This document shows positions 52,765 to 61,168 of a stretch of DNA of 64,000 nt, in pieces. This DNA comes from Firmicutes bacterium UBA3553. GTDB taxonomy: Bacteria > Bacillota > Clostridia > Tissierellales > Sedimentibacteraceae. Position 1 is the first letter of the stretch. Each line of letters begins with the position of its first letter. Location: NCBI GenBank assembly GCA_002381185.1, contig DFOA01000017.1:122207-186206 (forward strand), read 5' to 3'. The translations under genes and the position numbers were made by a program. The notes below the pieces were generated by a model. It was not told the origin of the DNA, made no database searches, and saw only the letters and a program-made list of their open reading frames with translations.

Positions 52765-54081
52765 ATGAGTAAACCAGTTTTGTCAGCACATTTTGAATCA
52801 AGAATGCCTTCAGATGTAAGACTTGCACAGATGAAATATGCAGAACGTAAGGTTAAGCCTGAAGCTGTAATCAATGTAGGAATAGGAAATGTTTCTCTTC
52901 CGACAAATCCTGCAATGATGAAAAGAATGTTTAACTTAGATGCGCCTGAAAGTCCGTTTGCTAAGGGAGTAATAAGATATACAGCTACAGGTGGTTTCGA
53001 TGAAACTCAAGAAGCTTTCAAAAATATTCTTAAATGCGAAGGATTTGATACAAGCAAGCTGTTAGTTACAGTTACAGATGGCGGTTCAACAAGTATGGAA
53101 CTGTTATTGCTTGGAGTATGCGGACCCGCAGGAACAGATGAAAAACCTCTGATGATGATAGATCCTGCATATACAAACTATATTTCTTTTGCAGAAAGAA
53201 TAGGACGCAAGACTGCTACAATAAAACGTAAATTAAATGAAGATGGAAAGTTCAGTCTTCCGGAACTTGGCAAAATTGAAGAATTAATAAAAGCTAATAA
53301 TCCTGGAGCACTCCTTGTTATACCATATGACAATCCTACCGGGCAACTTTATGATAAAGAAACATTAAAAGGTCTTGCAGAGCTTTGCGTAAAATACAAT
53401 ATGTGGATGGTTAGCGACGAAGCTTACCGTGAATTGTACTATGTTGAGGGCAGCGAATTAGTAAGCATTTGGGGAATAACTGATAAAGAAGTTCCGGGAA
53501 TCGAAGGAAGAAGAATAAGTATCGAAACTGCATCAAAAGTATGGAATGCATGCGGATTGAGAATAGGCGCATTAGTTACTGACAGTCCTGAATTCAGCAA
53601 CCGCTGCACAGCAGAGTATACTGCAAATCTTTGCGCTAATGCAATAGGACAGTATATATTTGGAGCGTTGGCTCATGAAAGCAAAGAACAAATTGCCGGC
53701 TGGTGCAAGAGTCTTCGTGATTACTATCAGGATTTAATTTTTAAAGTAACTAAAGGTCTAAAGGATTTAGAACCTGGGTTAGTAGTTTCAAGCCCTGATG
53801 CATCAATTTATACTGTTATAGATGTTAGAAATATTGTAAAACCTGGATTTGACGCAATTGATTTTGTATTGTACTGTGCCGGAGAAGGTGCTGTTGATCT
53901 TGATGGAGTTCAAACTACATTATTGGTTGCACCTATGAAAGGGTTCTACGATATTGCAAAAGGAGAAAACAATCCTGGAAGCACACAATTCCGTATTTCA
54001 TATGTTGAAGCTCCTGAAAATATGTTAAAAGTTCCTGAATTATTTGTTAAACTTTTAAAACAATTTGAAGCAAGCAGATAA
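52765..54081 (+). CDS. Fold-type I pyridoxal-phosphate aminotransferase (class I/II)
   Basis: 438 residues. GIGNVSLPTNPAM, YTATGGFDETQEAF, TDGGSTSMELLLLG (cofactor phosphate loop), PYDNPTGQLYD, VSDEAYREL and the Schiff-base lysine region IETASKVWNACGLRIG; Arg in FRISYVEAP binds the substrate carboxylate. It transaminates an amino acid, possibly aromatic or aspartate. AGGAGG precedes the ATG, and a strong hairpin ends the unit. The exact donor is not determinable. Confidence 0.9.
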   Translation: MSKPVLSAHFESRMPSDVRLAQMKYAERKVKPEAVINVGIGNVSLPTNPAMMKRMFNLDAPESPFAKGVIRYTATGGFDETQEAFKNILKCEGFDTSKLLVTVTDGGSTSMELLLLGVCGPAGTDEKPLMMIDPAYTNYISFAERIGRKTATIKRKLNEDGKFSLPELGKIEELIKANNPGALLVIPYDNPTGQLYDKETLKGLAELCVKYNMWMVSDEAYRELYYVEGSELVSIWGITDKEVPGIEGRRISIETASKVWNACGLRIGALVTDSPEFSNRCTAEYTANLCANAIGQYIFGALAHESKEQIAGWCKSLRDYYQDLIFKVTKGLKDLEPGLVVSSPDASIYTVIDVRNIVKPGFDAIDFVLYCAGEGAVDLDGVQTTLLVAPMKGFYDIAKGENNPGSTQFRISYVEAPENMLKVPELFVKLLKQFEASR

Positions 54082-54097
54082 TTACTAGAAAATATAA

Positions 54098-54137
54098 AAA
54101 AGCTTATGGATGTGTAAAATATCTATAAGCTTTTATT
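54098..54137. terminator. Bidirectional terminator
   Basis: A 14-bp stem AAAAGCTTATGGAT (54098-54111) / ATCTATAAGCTTTT (54121-54134), T-rich on both strands, between convergent genes. Confidence 0.82.
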
Positions 54138-54174
54138 TGTATAAAATTATCATTTAAAATTGCTGCGATTGGTA

Positions 54175-55692
54175 TTACTTCTTAGGTACATCAGCTTTTT
54201 CAGATGTAATTGTAAATGGTTCTGCCACAGCATTTTTAACAGCTTTTTTGGCAAGGTTAATCAAGTCTTCCGTACAGTTTTTTATATTGGGAATAAATTT
54301 AACATCCTCATATAAATCCCTGTCAATATTTTCTTCATTAATAATTGTTTCAAACAATGTTAGTCCGGCAATGTAGCGCCCCATACCCGTATCCAGGTGG
54401 TATCCGTCACTTGTCAACTCATTTCCCAAAGCCTTTAAGCTCTTGTTTGTTCTGGCATTCTGTATGGATGTTCCGCAGGGAATGAGCATGTCTATACCTG
54501 TATCATATGAAGCCTGCTTGTATGCGCTGACAATATTTTCATACATAATTTTCTGGTCACGGCTGTAACGCATAAAGCTGTCACTGGTGTTTTTATAGGA
54601 ATAGGCCCAGGTCATGTTCAATGCCAGTTTTACATCAGGGTTCAAAGCTATTCCTTTTACATATGCAATCAAGTTGTTTAAGTATGGCTGGTATGTAGAA
54701 TATATTCCGGAATACTCCGACGACTGTTGAAAGGTTATGTAATCCCAATTTTCGTCAAGCACAGCCTCACTTACAGTGTAGCCATCTTCTGTTGTCATAT
54801 CAGAAGAAGTCCACTTATAATATAAGTAGGCTTTTTCGTTATTCAGTGCATATGTACTGTGTCTTTCAAGTGAACAGCCGCTGCTGTAAAGATTTCCTAT
54901 TACTATGTTTATACCCGCTGATTTTGCAATGTCATATAAATAATAGACCATATCCTGTGAAAATGAGTTTCCTATGCACAATATCCTGATTGTTTTTAAG
55001 GAAGGGTCTTCAACGGTAACTTCGCATATTTGGGTTTTTTTGCCGTTAACAACTGCTGAAATTACGGAAGTTCCCCATTTTTTAGCAGTTACAATACCGT
55101 TAGAGTCAATCTCCACAACCTTATTGTTGTCTGAAGTAAATTTAAGCTTTTTATCGCCTTTCAACACAACTGAAGTGCCTACATCAAGCTTTATCTTTTC
55201 AAAGCCCTTGCCGGTGAGCTGCCCCTGTTCCAATACTGCATCTGATTTTACCGAAGTCGAATCGACATTTGTGTTGCCCTCAAGTAAGATTCTGACATTG
55301 CTTGACTTCTTGTTTGCAGTCAACTGATTGACGCTTGAGTCTTCAATTATTATTGAGTTTTTACCGCCTCCTTCTACAAGAAGTTCTCCCAAAACTTTAA
55401 CATTTTTCAGGGTTACGTTGCCATTGCCCACTTCTTTTGTTATATGCAGGTCTCTTACTGTTCTGTTTTCAATAACGGTTCCGGATTTATTTATTGTCAA
55501 ATCAGTCAACCTGGAATTTGCCAGCACCTTTGCGAACGTTTCAATATATAGACTTATGTATTGACCGGTCTGTAATGAGTTTTCTTTAAAATGCTCCGGC
55601 AAGCCATCCACTGAGCCATATGCATATGTGGGTAATACTGACGTTAATACTATCAGTAAGACCAAAAAAAGCGATATAAATTTTTTTACCAT
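54175..55692 (-). CDS. Exported DUF4886 (SGNH-hydrolase-like) protein with Big_2 domain
   Basis: 505 residues. A Sec signal peptide (MVKKFISLFLVLLIVLTSVL...YAYG) is followed by a repetitive beta region (about 60-150, LTINKSGTVIENRTVRDLHI), a bacterial Ig-like Big_2 domain (about 165-230, SDNNKVVEIDSNGIVTAKKWG) and a C-terminal DUF4886 domain (about 235-480). The last has CIGNSFSQDMV, GNLYSSGCSLERH and SDGYHLD as putative nucleophile, oxyanion and His-containing blocks. Likely a secreted esterase or deacetylase acting on envelope or polymeric carbohydrate; substrate unknown. AAGGAG precedes the ATG. Confidence 0.8.
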   Translation of the reverse strand: MVKKFISLFLVLLIVLTSVLPTYAYGSVDGLPEHFKENSLQTGQYISLYIETFAKVLANSRLTDLTINKSGTVIENRTVRDLHITKEVGNGNVTLKNVKVLGELLVEGGGKNSIIIEDSSVNQLTANKKSSNVRILLEGNTNVDSTSVKSDAVLEQGQLTGKGFEKIKLDVGTSVVLKGDKKLKFTSDNNKVVEIDSNGIVTAKKWGTSVISAVVNGKKTQICEVTVEDPSLKTIRILCIGNSFSQDMVYYLYDIAKSAGINIVIGNLYSSGCSLERHSTYALNNEKAYLYYKWTSSDMTTEDGYTVSEAVLDENWDYITFQQSSEYSGIYSTYQPYLNNLIAYVKGIALNPDVKLALNMTWAYSYKNTSDSFMRYSRDQKIMYENIVSAYKQASYDTGIDMLIPCGTSIQNARTNKSLKALGNELTSDGYHLDTGMGRYIAGLTLFETIINEENIDRDLYEDVKFIPNIKNCTEDLINLAKKAVKNAVAEPFTITSEKADVPKK

Positions 55693-55858
55693 TCTGTCAT
55701 CTCCTTACTGCAATTATAGCATTATTGATATTATTCGACAATTTAATTATATAGTTTTTTTGTATATAATTATTATCAGTATTGTTACAAAATTAATTTA
55801 ACTTGAATGTAAATTTTTTTTATTATATAATTAAAAAAATTTATTCAAGGAGTATACA

Positions 55859-56398
55859 ATGAGCATTGTATTTGAATCTGACATTAAAGAAAACGTATTG
55901 ATTAGGACAGCAGAAAAAATGATGACTGCAGCCAGGACGGCCCCAAAGGCTAAAGGGATTGATAATTTAGTAATTTCAATGGTCCAGGGAGATACTATAA
56001 GATTATTGTCAGATAAGCTTAAAGAGTTGGCACAGGAGGGAACAGGACCGGAATATTTTGTAAGAGACGCAGAAAATATATTAAATTCTGCGGTTATTGT
56101 GCTAATCGGCACACAAATTAAGCCTTTGGGAATAAAGTACTGCGGTTTTTGCGGATTTAAAAACTGCGAGGAAAAATTAAAACATCCGGACTGTCCATGC
56201 GCATTAAACACAGGAGATTTGGGAATAGCTGTAGGCTCAGCAGCAGGCGTTGCTATGGATGAAAGGGTTGATAACAGAATTATGCATTCGGTTGGAAAAG
56301 CTGCTGTTGATTTAAAGCTCTTAGGTGAAGAAATAAAAATTGCATATGGTATTCCACTTTACATAGGGCCCAAAAATGTATTTTTTGACAGAAAATGA
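55859..56398 (+). CDS. DUF2148 ferredoxin-domain protein
   Basis: 179 residues. The Cys pattern CGFCGFKNCEE...HPDCPCALN (about 97-118) can bind an iron-sulfur cluster and is diagnostic of the DUF2148 family found in anaerobes. The N-terminal part (AARTAPKAKGIDNLV) resembles a nitroreductase-like fragment; the C-terminus has AVGSAAGVAMDERVDNRIM. Biochemical role not established. It lies 27 nt upstream of lplA and probably shares its transcript. Confidence 0.82.
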   Translation: MSIVFESDIKENVLIRTAEKMMTAARTAPKAKGIDNLVISMVQGDTIRLLSDKLKELAQEGTGPEYFVRDAENILNSAVIVLIGTQIKPLGIKYCGFCGFKNCEEKLKHPDCPCALNTGDLGIAVGSAAGVAMDERVDNRIMHSVGKAAVDLKLLGEEIKIAYGIPLYIGPKNVFFDRK

Positions 56399-56425
56399 TT
56401 TTACTAACGGAAAAAAGGAGAGAAG

Positions 56426-57418
56426 ATGAAATTTATAGAAAATACTTCAATTGATCCTCATTATAACCTTGCATTTGAGGAATATGTATTTAAAAATTTG
56501 GATTTTAACGAAGAGTTTGTATTGCTGTGGAGAAACGGTCCTTCTATAATTGTGGGAAAAAACCAAAATACGGTAGAAGAAATAAATATGGAATATGTTA
56601 AAGAGAATAATATTAATGTTGTGAGAAGAGTAACCGGCGGCGGCGCCGTATATCATGATTTGGGAAATTTAAATTTTTCTTTTATAGCAAAAGCAGACAG
56701 CAGTGAAAAAATAGATTTTAAAACGTATAATGTCCCAATAATAAAAGCCTTGGAAAAGATAGGAGTTAATTGCGAATTATCAGGAAGGAACGACCTTGTA
56801 ATCGATGGAAAGAAATTTTCAGGAATTGCCCAAAGTATTATTAAAGGCAGAGTGCTCAATCATGGAACACTTCTTTTTGATTCAAAGTTAGAGACTTTAT
56901 CCAAAGCATTAAATGTCAAAAGGGACAAAATTGAATCCAAAGGTGTAAAATCAGTTGCAAGCAGGGTCACCAATATTAAGCCTTATGTAGAGGACGATAT
57001 AGATGTTTTAGAATTCAAACAGGTACTGTTGAATAATATATTTGATTATTTCAATCAGCCGGTTGAAACATATGAACTGACAGATGACGACAGAAAAAAT
57101 ATTCAAAAAATGGTTGATGAAAGATATGGCACCTGGGAATGGAATTACGGCAGGTCTCCTAAATTCAACTACAAAGGCTACAACAGGTTTGCAGGAGGCT
57201 GCGTGGAAGCAAGACTGCAGGTAGAAAACGGATTAATAGAAAACTGTAAAATATTCGGTGACTTTTTTGGAAAAGGTGAAATTAAGGATTTAGAAGAAAA
57301 GCTTCAAGGCATAAAATATGATATTGAAGAAGTAAACATCGCTTTAAAGGATGTATCCATAGATGAATATCTAGGGCGAGTTACCAAGGAAGAGTTTTTG
57401 CAGTGTCTATTCAGCTAA
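56426..57418 (+). CDS. lplA: Lipoate-protein ligase A
   Basis: 330 residues: catalytic domain (about 1-240) with RRVTGGGAVYHDLGNLNFSFI, GRNDLVIDGKKFSGIAQ and VASRVTNI, plus the C-terminal accessory domain. It activates free lipoate with ATP and attaches it to target lysines. In this window the targets are GcvH (30720) and the E2 subunit (61169), whose operon lies directly downstream. AAAGGAGAG precedes the ATG. Confidence 0.95.
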   Translation: MKFIENTSIDPHYNLAFEEYVFKNLDFNEEFVLLWRNGPSIIVGKNQNTVEEINMEYVKENNINVVRRVTGGGAVYHDLGNLNFSFIAKADSSEKIDFKTYNVPIIKALEKIGVNCELSGRNDLVIDGKKFSGIAQSIIKGRVLNHGTLLFDSKLETLSKALNVKRDKIESKGVKSVASRVTNIKPYVEDDIDVLEFKQVLLNNIFDYFNQPVETYELTDDDRKNIQKMVDERYGTWEWNYGRSPKFNYKGYNRFAGGCVEARLQVENGLIENCKIFGDFFGKGEIKDLEEKLQGIKYDIEEVNIALKDVSIDEYLGRVTKEEFLQCLFS

Positions 57419-57445
57419 GATATTAAAATACATTAAATTGAATTT

Positions 57446-57507
57446 ATGCTCAAATTTTTGCATGCGTTAAATAATTGCGCACTGTAAAATATTTGAGCAT
57501 TTTTATT
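57446..57507 (+). terminator. Terminator of lplA
   Basis: ATGCTCAAAT (57446-57455) pairs with ATTTGAGCAT (57491-57500), with a TTTTATT tail and a second small GC stem in the loop. Confidence 0.7.
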
Positions 57508-57590
57508 GTGTAAAAAATAAACAATTAAGAAATTTTAATTTTTGTGAAACTGAATATGAACAAATATTTATTGTAAAACTGTAATTTTTT

Positions 57591-57606
57591 TGGCATAAAA
57601 ATTGCT
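57591..57606 (+). promoter_or_regulatory. Sigma-54 (-24/-12) promoter of the regulator gene
   Basis: TGGCATAAAAATTGCT matches the TGGCAC-N5-TTGCW consensus, with GG and GC exactly ten bases apart. The predicted start is near 57617. Confidence 0.8.
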
Positions 57607-57673
57607 AAATATAAAAATGGAATATATGTCAGGAAGGAGAGCATACAGACTTTCAGTGTGATGCAAAAAAAAT

Positions 57674-59071
57674 ATGGAACATGATTATTTAATATCAGGG
57701 GGACAGCAGAAAAAACTTAACATAATAAAAAGTACAATGAATGAACTGTACATAAAAAATAAAGAACTGGAAAAACAAATGAAGTTCTACGAGCTTCTGG
57801 TTGATGCCTCTTCAGATGGAATGCTTTCGATTAATATGGATGGAATAATTACATTTATTAATCCGGCAGGTATGAAAATACTCAATATTGACAGAAATGT
57901 AATCGGAAAGCACATTACCGAAGGGGTTGATTTCGAGCCTACAATATTGCACGTTTTAAACACACAGGAGGGGTATGTCGACAGAGAATTCAGACTTGAA
58001 AGCAAGCGCGGAGCAGTTCACTTTGTAAAAACAGCGATTCCGTTAAAAGATGATAACGGAGATATGATAGGAGTACTGGACATTTTCAGGAACATAAATG
58101 ATATTAAGTTAATGGTAAACCGAATGACAGGTGCACAGGCAAAATATACAATTTCCAATATTGTCGGCGGCTCTGTTCAAATTCAGGAAATAAGGAAAAT
58201 GATCAAGCTTGCAGGTTCCAATGACAGCCCGGTTTTAATCCAGGGTGAAAATGGCACCGGCAAGGATATAATTGCTCAGGCAGTGCACAACTGCAGTGAC
58301 CGCAGGCAAGGTCCGTATGTTTCTGTAAACTGCCTGTCAATGCCCAGAAATTTAATTGAAAGTGAATTGTTTGGGTATGAAGAAGGATCATTCACTAAAA
58401 ATACAGGAGGACGTCCGGGAAAAATAGAAATGGCTCATGGAGGCACTCTGTTTCTTAATAATATTGCATTTATTCCTCTTGATTTACAAAATAAGCTTGC
58501 AAAAATTTTAAAACAAAAAAGCGTCGTAAGGATAGGCGGGTTTAAGGAAATACCTGTTGATGTCAGGGTTATATCAACATCGCATTTAGATATTGCGGAA
58601 ATGGTGAAAGAGAAGAATTTCAGCGGAGAATTATATAAAATAATAGAAGGTTTTACAATTAATACATCTCCTCTTAGGGACAGGCTTGAAGACATAGGCA
58701 TAATCTCTAATCAAACATTAAATCAGTACAATCTGATGAACGGGACAAATAAAATATTATCTTCAGAGGCATTGGAGCTGCTGTATAAATGGGATTGGCC
58801 CGACAATGTAAGGGAATTGGAAAATGCAATCGAATTTGCTTACTGCTTTGCGGAAGGAGATGAAATTTTGCCGGAACACCTTCAAATTAAATTAACAGAA
58901 GAAAAACCTAAAATTCAGGACAGACGGCTTATGACATTAAAAGAAGCAGAGGCTGAGGCAGTGAAAAAAGCGTTGGATTATACAAATGGCAATGTAACAC
59001 AGGCTGCAAGAATTTTGGGCATAGGCCGCAATACTTTGTACGGAAAAATAAAAGATTATAATATTTTATAG
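57674..59071 (+). CDS. PAS-AAA+-Fis regulator of the sigma-54 activator family, degenerate ATPase
   Basis: 465 residues. PAS sensor (about 36-140), AAA+ domain (about 165-395) and Fis-type helix-turn-helix (about 425-465, NVTQAARILGIGRNTLYGKI). Walker A GENGTGKD is present, but Walker B reads LFLNNIA with Asn262-Asn263 for Asp-Glu. The sigma-54 contact loop GAFTGA is GSFTKN (238-243), and the Arg-finger region FRxDLYYRL is FSGELYKII. It should therefore not hydrolyse ATP or remodel sigma-54 in the usual way. The start is uncertain: the only strong ribosome site (AAGGAGA, 57634-57640) is 34 bases upstream, with a stop at 57659 between. Confidence 0.9.
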   Translation: MEHDYLISGGQQKKLNIIKSTMNELYIKNKELEKQMKFYELLVDASSDGMLSINMDGIITFINPAGMKILNIDRNVIGKHITEGVDFEPTILHVLNTQEGYVDREFRLESKRGAVHFVKTAIPLKDDNGDMIGVLDIFRNINDIKLMVNRMTGAQAKYTISNIVGGSVQIQEIRKMIKLAGSNDSPVLIQGENGTGKDIIAQAVHNCSDRRQGPYVSVNCLSMPRNLIESELFGYEEGSFTKNTGGRPGKIEMAHGGTLFLNNIAFIPLDLQNKLAKILKQKSVVRIGGFKEIPVDVRVISTSHLDIAEMVKEKNFSGELYKIIEGFTINTSPLRDRLEDIGIISNQTLNQYNLMNGTNKILSSEALELLYKWDWPDNVRELENAIEFAYCFAEGDEILPEHLQIKLTEEKPKIQDRRLMTLKEAEAEAVKKALDYTNGNVTQAARILGIGRNTLYGKIKDYNIL

Positions 59072-59072
59072 C

Positions 59073-59089
59073 TGTTCATATTTAGAACA
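59073..59089. promoter_or_regulatory. Inverted repeat upstream of the dehydrogenase operon
   Basis: TGTTC-N7-GAACA, followed by AACAAATTGTT (59087-59097), 40-60 bases before the sigma-54 promoter. GAACAAAT also occurs upstream of the regulator promoter (57560s). A candidate enhancer-type binding site. Confidence 0.4.
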
Positions 59090-59130
59090 AATTGTTAATT
59101 AAAATATACAACGATGTAAAATAAAGCATC

Positions 59131-59146
59131 TGGCATAATTATTGCT
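59131..59146 (+). promoter_or_regulatory. Sigma-54 (-24/-12) promoter of the dehydrogenase operon
   Basis: TGGCATAATTATTGCT, with the same 16-base layout as 57591-57606. The predicted transcript starts near 59157. Confidence 0.82.
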
Positions 59147-59190
59147 ATAATTTCATTACAATGACAAAAATCAGAAAGGCGGTATATATT

Positions 59191-60183
59191 TTGGAAAAGA
59201 AAGAATATTCAAAAGAAATGCTTCTTGACTTATACCAGACTATGGTAAGGATCAGAAATTTTGAAACAAAATTAACTGAATATTTTACAAAGGGTATGCT
59301 TTATGGCAATATTCATACATCCATCGGGCAGGAAGCAGTGGCTGCCGGAGCTAATAAAGCTTTGGAGAAAACAGACCTGATAACTGCTACACATAGAGGA
59401 CATGGACAAATAATAGCAAAGGGTGCAGATACAAAAATAATGATGGCTGAACTGTTTGCAAGGTCAACCGGTTATTGCAAAGGCAAGGGTGGTTCAATGC
59501 ACGTTGCGGATGTATCCTTGGGAATATTAGGTGCTAACGGTATTGTTGGAGCTGGAATTCCAATAGCTGTAGGTTCAGGGCTGGCTTCAAAGGTCAGAGG
59601 AACAAAAGAAGTGTCAATGGCAATTTTTGGTGATGCTGCATCAAATCAAGGTGTATTCCATGAAACAGTAAACATGGCAGCAGCGTGGAAGCTTCCGGTT
59701 GTATTTTTATGTGAAAACAATAATTACGGAGTATCAGTAAACATTCATACTGTTACTAATACAGATACTATTGCAGAACGTGCAAAAGCATATAACATTC
59801 CAGGCGTGACTGTTGACGGAAATGACCCCCTGGCAGTTTATGAAGCGGTGAAGCAGGCGGTTGAATATGCTCGTGAAGGCAACGGTCCATCAATAGTTGA
59901 GTGCATGACGTGGCGTATGAGAGGACATTATGAAGGCGACCCTGCCGCATACCGTCCAAAGGAAGTAACAGAAGAATGGGGTAAAAAAGATCCTATTATA
60001 AATTTCAGGGGTTATCTTCTTAAAGAAGGCATCGATGAAAAAGAAATTGCATCAATAGAAGATGCAATGGAAAAAGAAATAGATGAAGCAGTACAATTTG
60101 CGATGGATTCACCGTTGCCGGATCCAAGAGAAGTTACTACGGATGTATATTCCAGCGATAATGAGAGGTGCGTTGCAAGATGA
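59191..60183 (+). CDS. acoA: TPP-dependent 2-oxoacid/acetoin dehydrogenase E1 alpha subunit
   Basis: 330 residues from TTG 59191, eight bases after AAAGGCGG; an ATG at 59161 lies only about four bases past the predicted transcript start and is rejected. THRGHGQIIAKGAD, GKGGSMHVAD and the thiamine-diphosphate motif FGDAASNQGVFHETVNMAAAWKLPVVFLCENNNYG (in parts) are clear. With the beta subunit it decarboxylates or cleaves the substrate and loads lipoyl-E2. The gene order, AcoR-like regulator and sigma-54 promoter favour acetoin dehydrogenase, but branched-chain or pyruvate activity is not excluded. Confidence 0.88.
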   Translation: MEKKEYSKEMLLDLYQTMVRIRNFETKLTEYFTKGMLYGNIHTSIGQEAVAAGANKALEKTDLITATHRGHGQIIAKGADTKIMMAELFARSTGYCKGKGGSMHVADVSLGILGANGIVGAGIPIAVGSGLASKVRGTKEVSMAIFGDAASNQGVFHETVNMAAAWKLPVVFLCENNNYGVSVNIHTVTNTDTIAERAKAYNIPGVTVDGNDPLAVYEAVKQAVEYAREGNGPSIVECMTWRMRGHYEGDPAAYRPKEVTEEWGKKDPIINFRGYLLKEGIDEKEIASIEDAMEKEIDEAVQFAMDSPLPDPREVTTDVYSSDNERCVAR

Positions 60184-61157
60184 AAAAAATAACTATTAGT
60201 AAAGCTATCAGCGAAGGTCTGCATGAAGAAATGCTAAGAGACGAAAATGTGATAATTCTTGGCGAAGATGTTGGAAAAATGGGAAATGTATTTGCCATGA
60301 CCCAGGGATTCCAAGAAGAATTCGGAGCACACAGAGTAATAGACACACCAATAAGCGAAGCCGGATTTTTAGGAATGTCTGTTGGTGCGGCAATGAGAGG
60401 AATTCGTCCTGTAGTTGAATTAATGTATATAGATTTTATCGGTGTTTCAATGGACCCTATAATGAACCAGGCAGCTAAGATGAGATATATGACCGGAGGG
60501 CAGGTTAGTGTCCCAATGGTTCTTCGTGCACCGCAGGGTTCAGGAAGAAGAAATGCAGGACAGCATTCACAAAATTTAGAAACATTTTTTACCCATATTC
60601 CTGGATTAAAGGTTGTTTGCCCTTCAACTGCAAAAGATGCCAAAGGCTTAATTAAAGCTGCGATTAGGGATGATGATCCGGTGGTATTTTTGGAACACAG
60701 ACTTTTATATGCCAAAAAAGAAGAAATACCAGAAGAAGAATATATTATTCCACTAGGAAAAGCAGATATAAAGCGTGAAGGCAAGGATATTACAATAATT
60801 ACATGGTCACGTCAGGTATACTTTGCTTTAGAGGCTGCAGAAGAACTTGCAAAAGAAGGCATTAATGCAGAAGTATTAGACCTTCGTTCACTTGTTCCTT
60901 TAGATTGGGAAGCTATAAAAGAATCAGTCTGCAAGACACACAATGTTGTAATAGTTCATGAGGGTGTTAAAAGAAGCGGTTTTGGCGGAGAACTTTCTGC
61001 ACAAATTACAGAAGAGCTGTTTGACGAACTTGATTCTCCTGTAGAACGTGTAGCTGCTTTAAATGTGGTACCACCATTTGCTCCTACATTAGAGGATGCC
61101 TTCTTCCCACATCCAGAGGACATTGTAAAAGCGGTAAAGAAAGTATTAAATAAATAG
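60180..61157 (+). CDS. acoB: TPP-dependent 2-oxoacid/acetoin dehydrogenase E1 beta subunit
   Basis: 325 residues from ATG 60180, overlapping the E1 alpha stop (ATGA) with AGAGGTG upstream. VIILGEDVGKMGNVFAMT, DTPISEAGFLGMSVGAAMRG, RAPQGSGRRNAGQHSQNLE and the C-terminal EVLDLRSLVPLDWEAI with HEGVKRSGFGGE. Glu in the ISEAGF loop contacts the thiazolium-activating site. Forms an alpha2-beta2 tetramer with the preceding product. Confidence 0.93.
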   Translation: MKKITISKAISEGLHEEMLRDENVIILGEDVGKMGNVFAMTQGFQEEFGAHRVIDTPISEAGFLGMSVGAAMRGIRPVVELMYIDFIGVSMDPIMNQAAKMRYMTGGQVSVPMVLRAPQGSGRRNAGQHSQNLETFFTHIPGLKVVCPSTAKDAKGLIKAAIRDDDPVVFLEHRLLYAKKEEIPEEEYIIPLGKADIKREGKDITIITWSRQVYFALEAAEELAKEGINAEVLDLRSLVPLDWEAIKESVCKTHNVVIVHEGVKRSGFGGELSAQITEELFDELDSPVERVAALNVVPPFAPTLEDAFFPHPEDIVKAVKKVLNK

Positions 61158-61168
61158 GGAGGAACAAG

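Noticed and set aside
59161..59190. ATG 59161 as the start of the E1 alpha gene
   Set aside because: It would lie about four bases after the predicted sigma-54 transcript start with no ribosome site; TTG 59191 has AAAGGCGG at good spacing.
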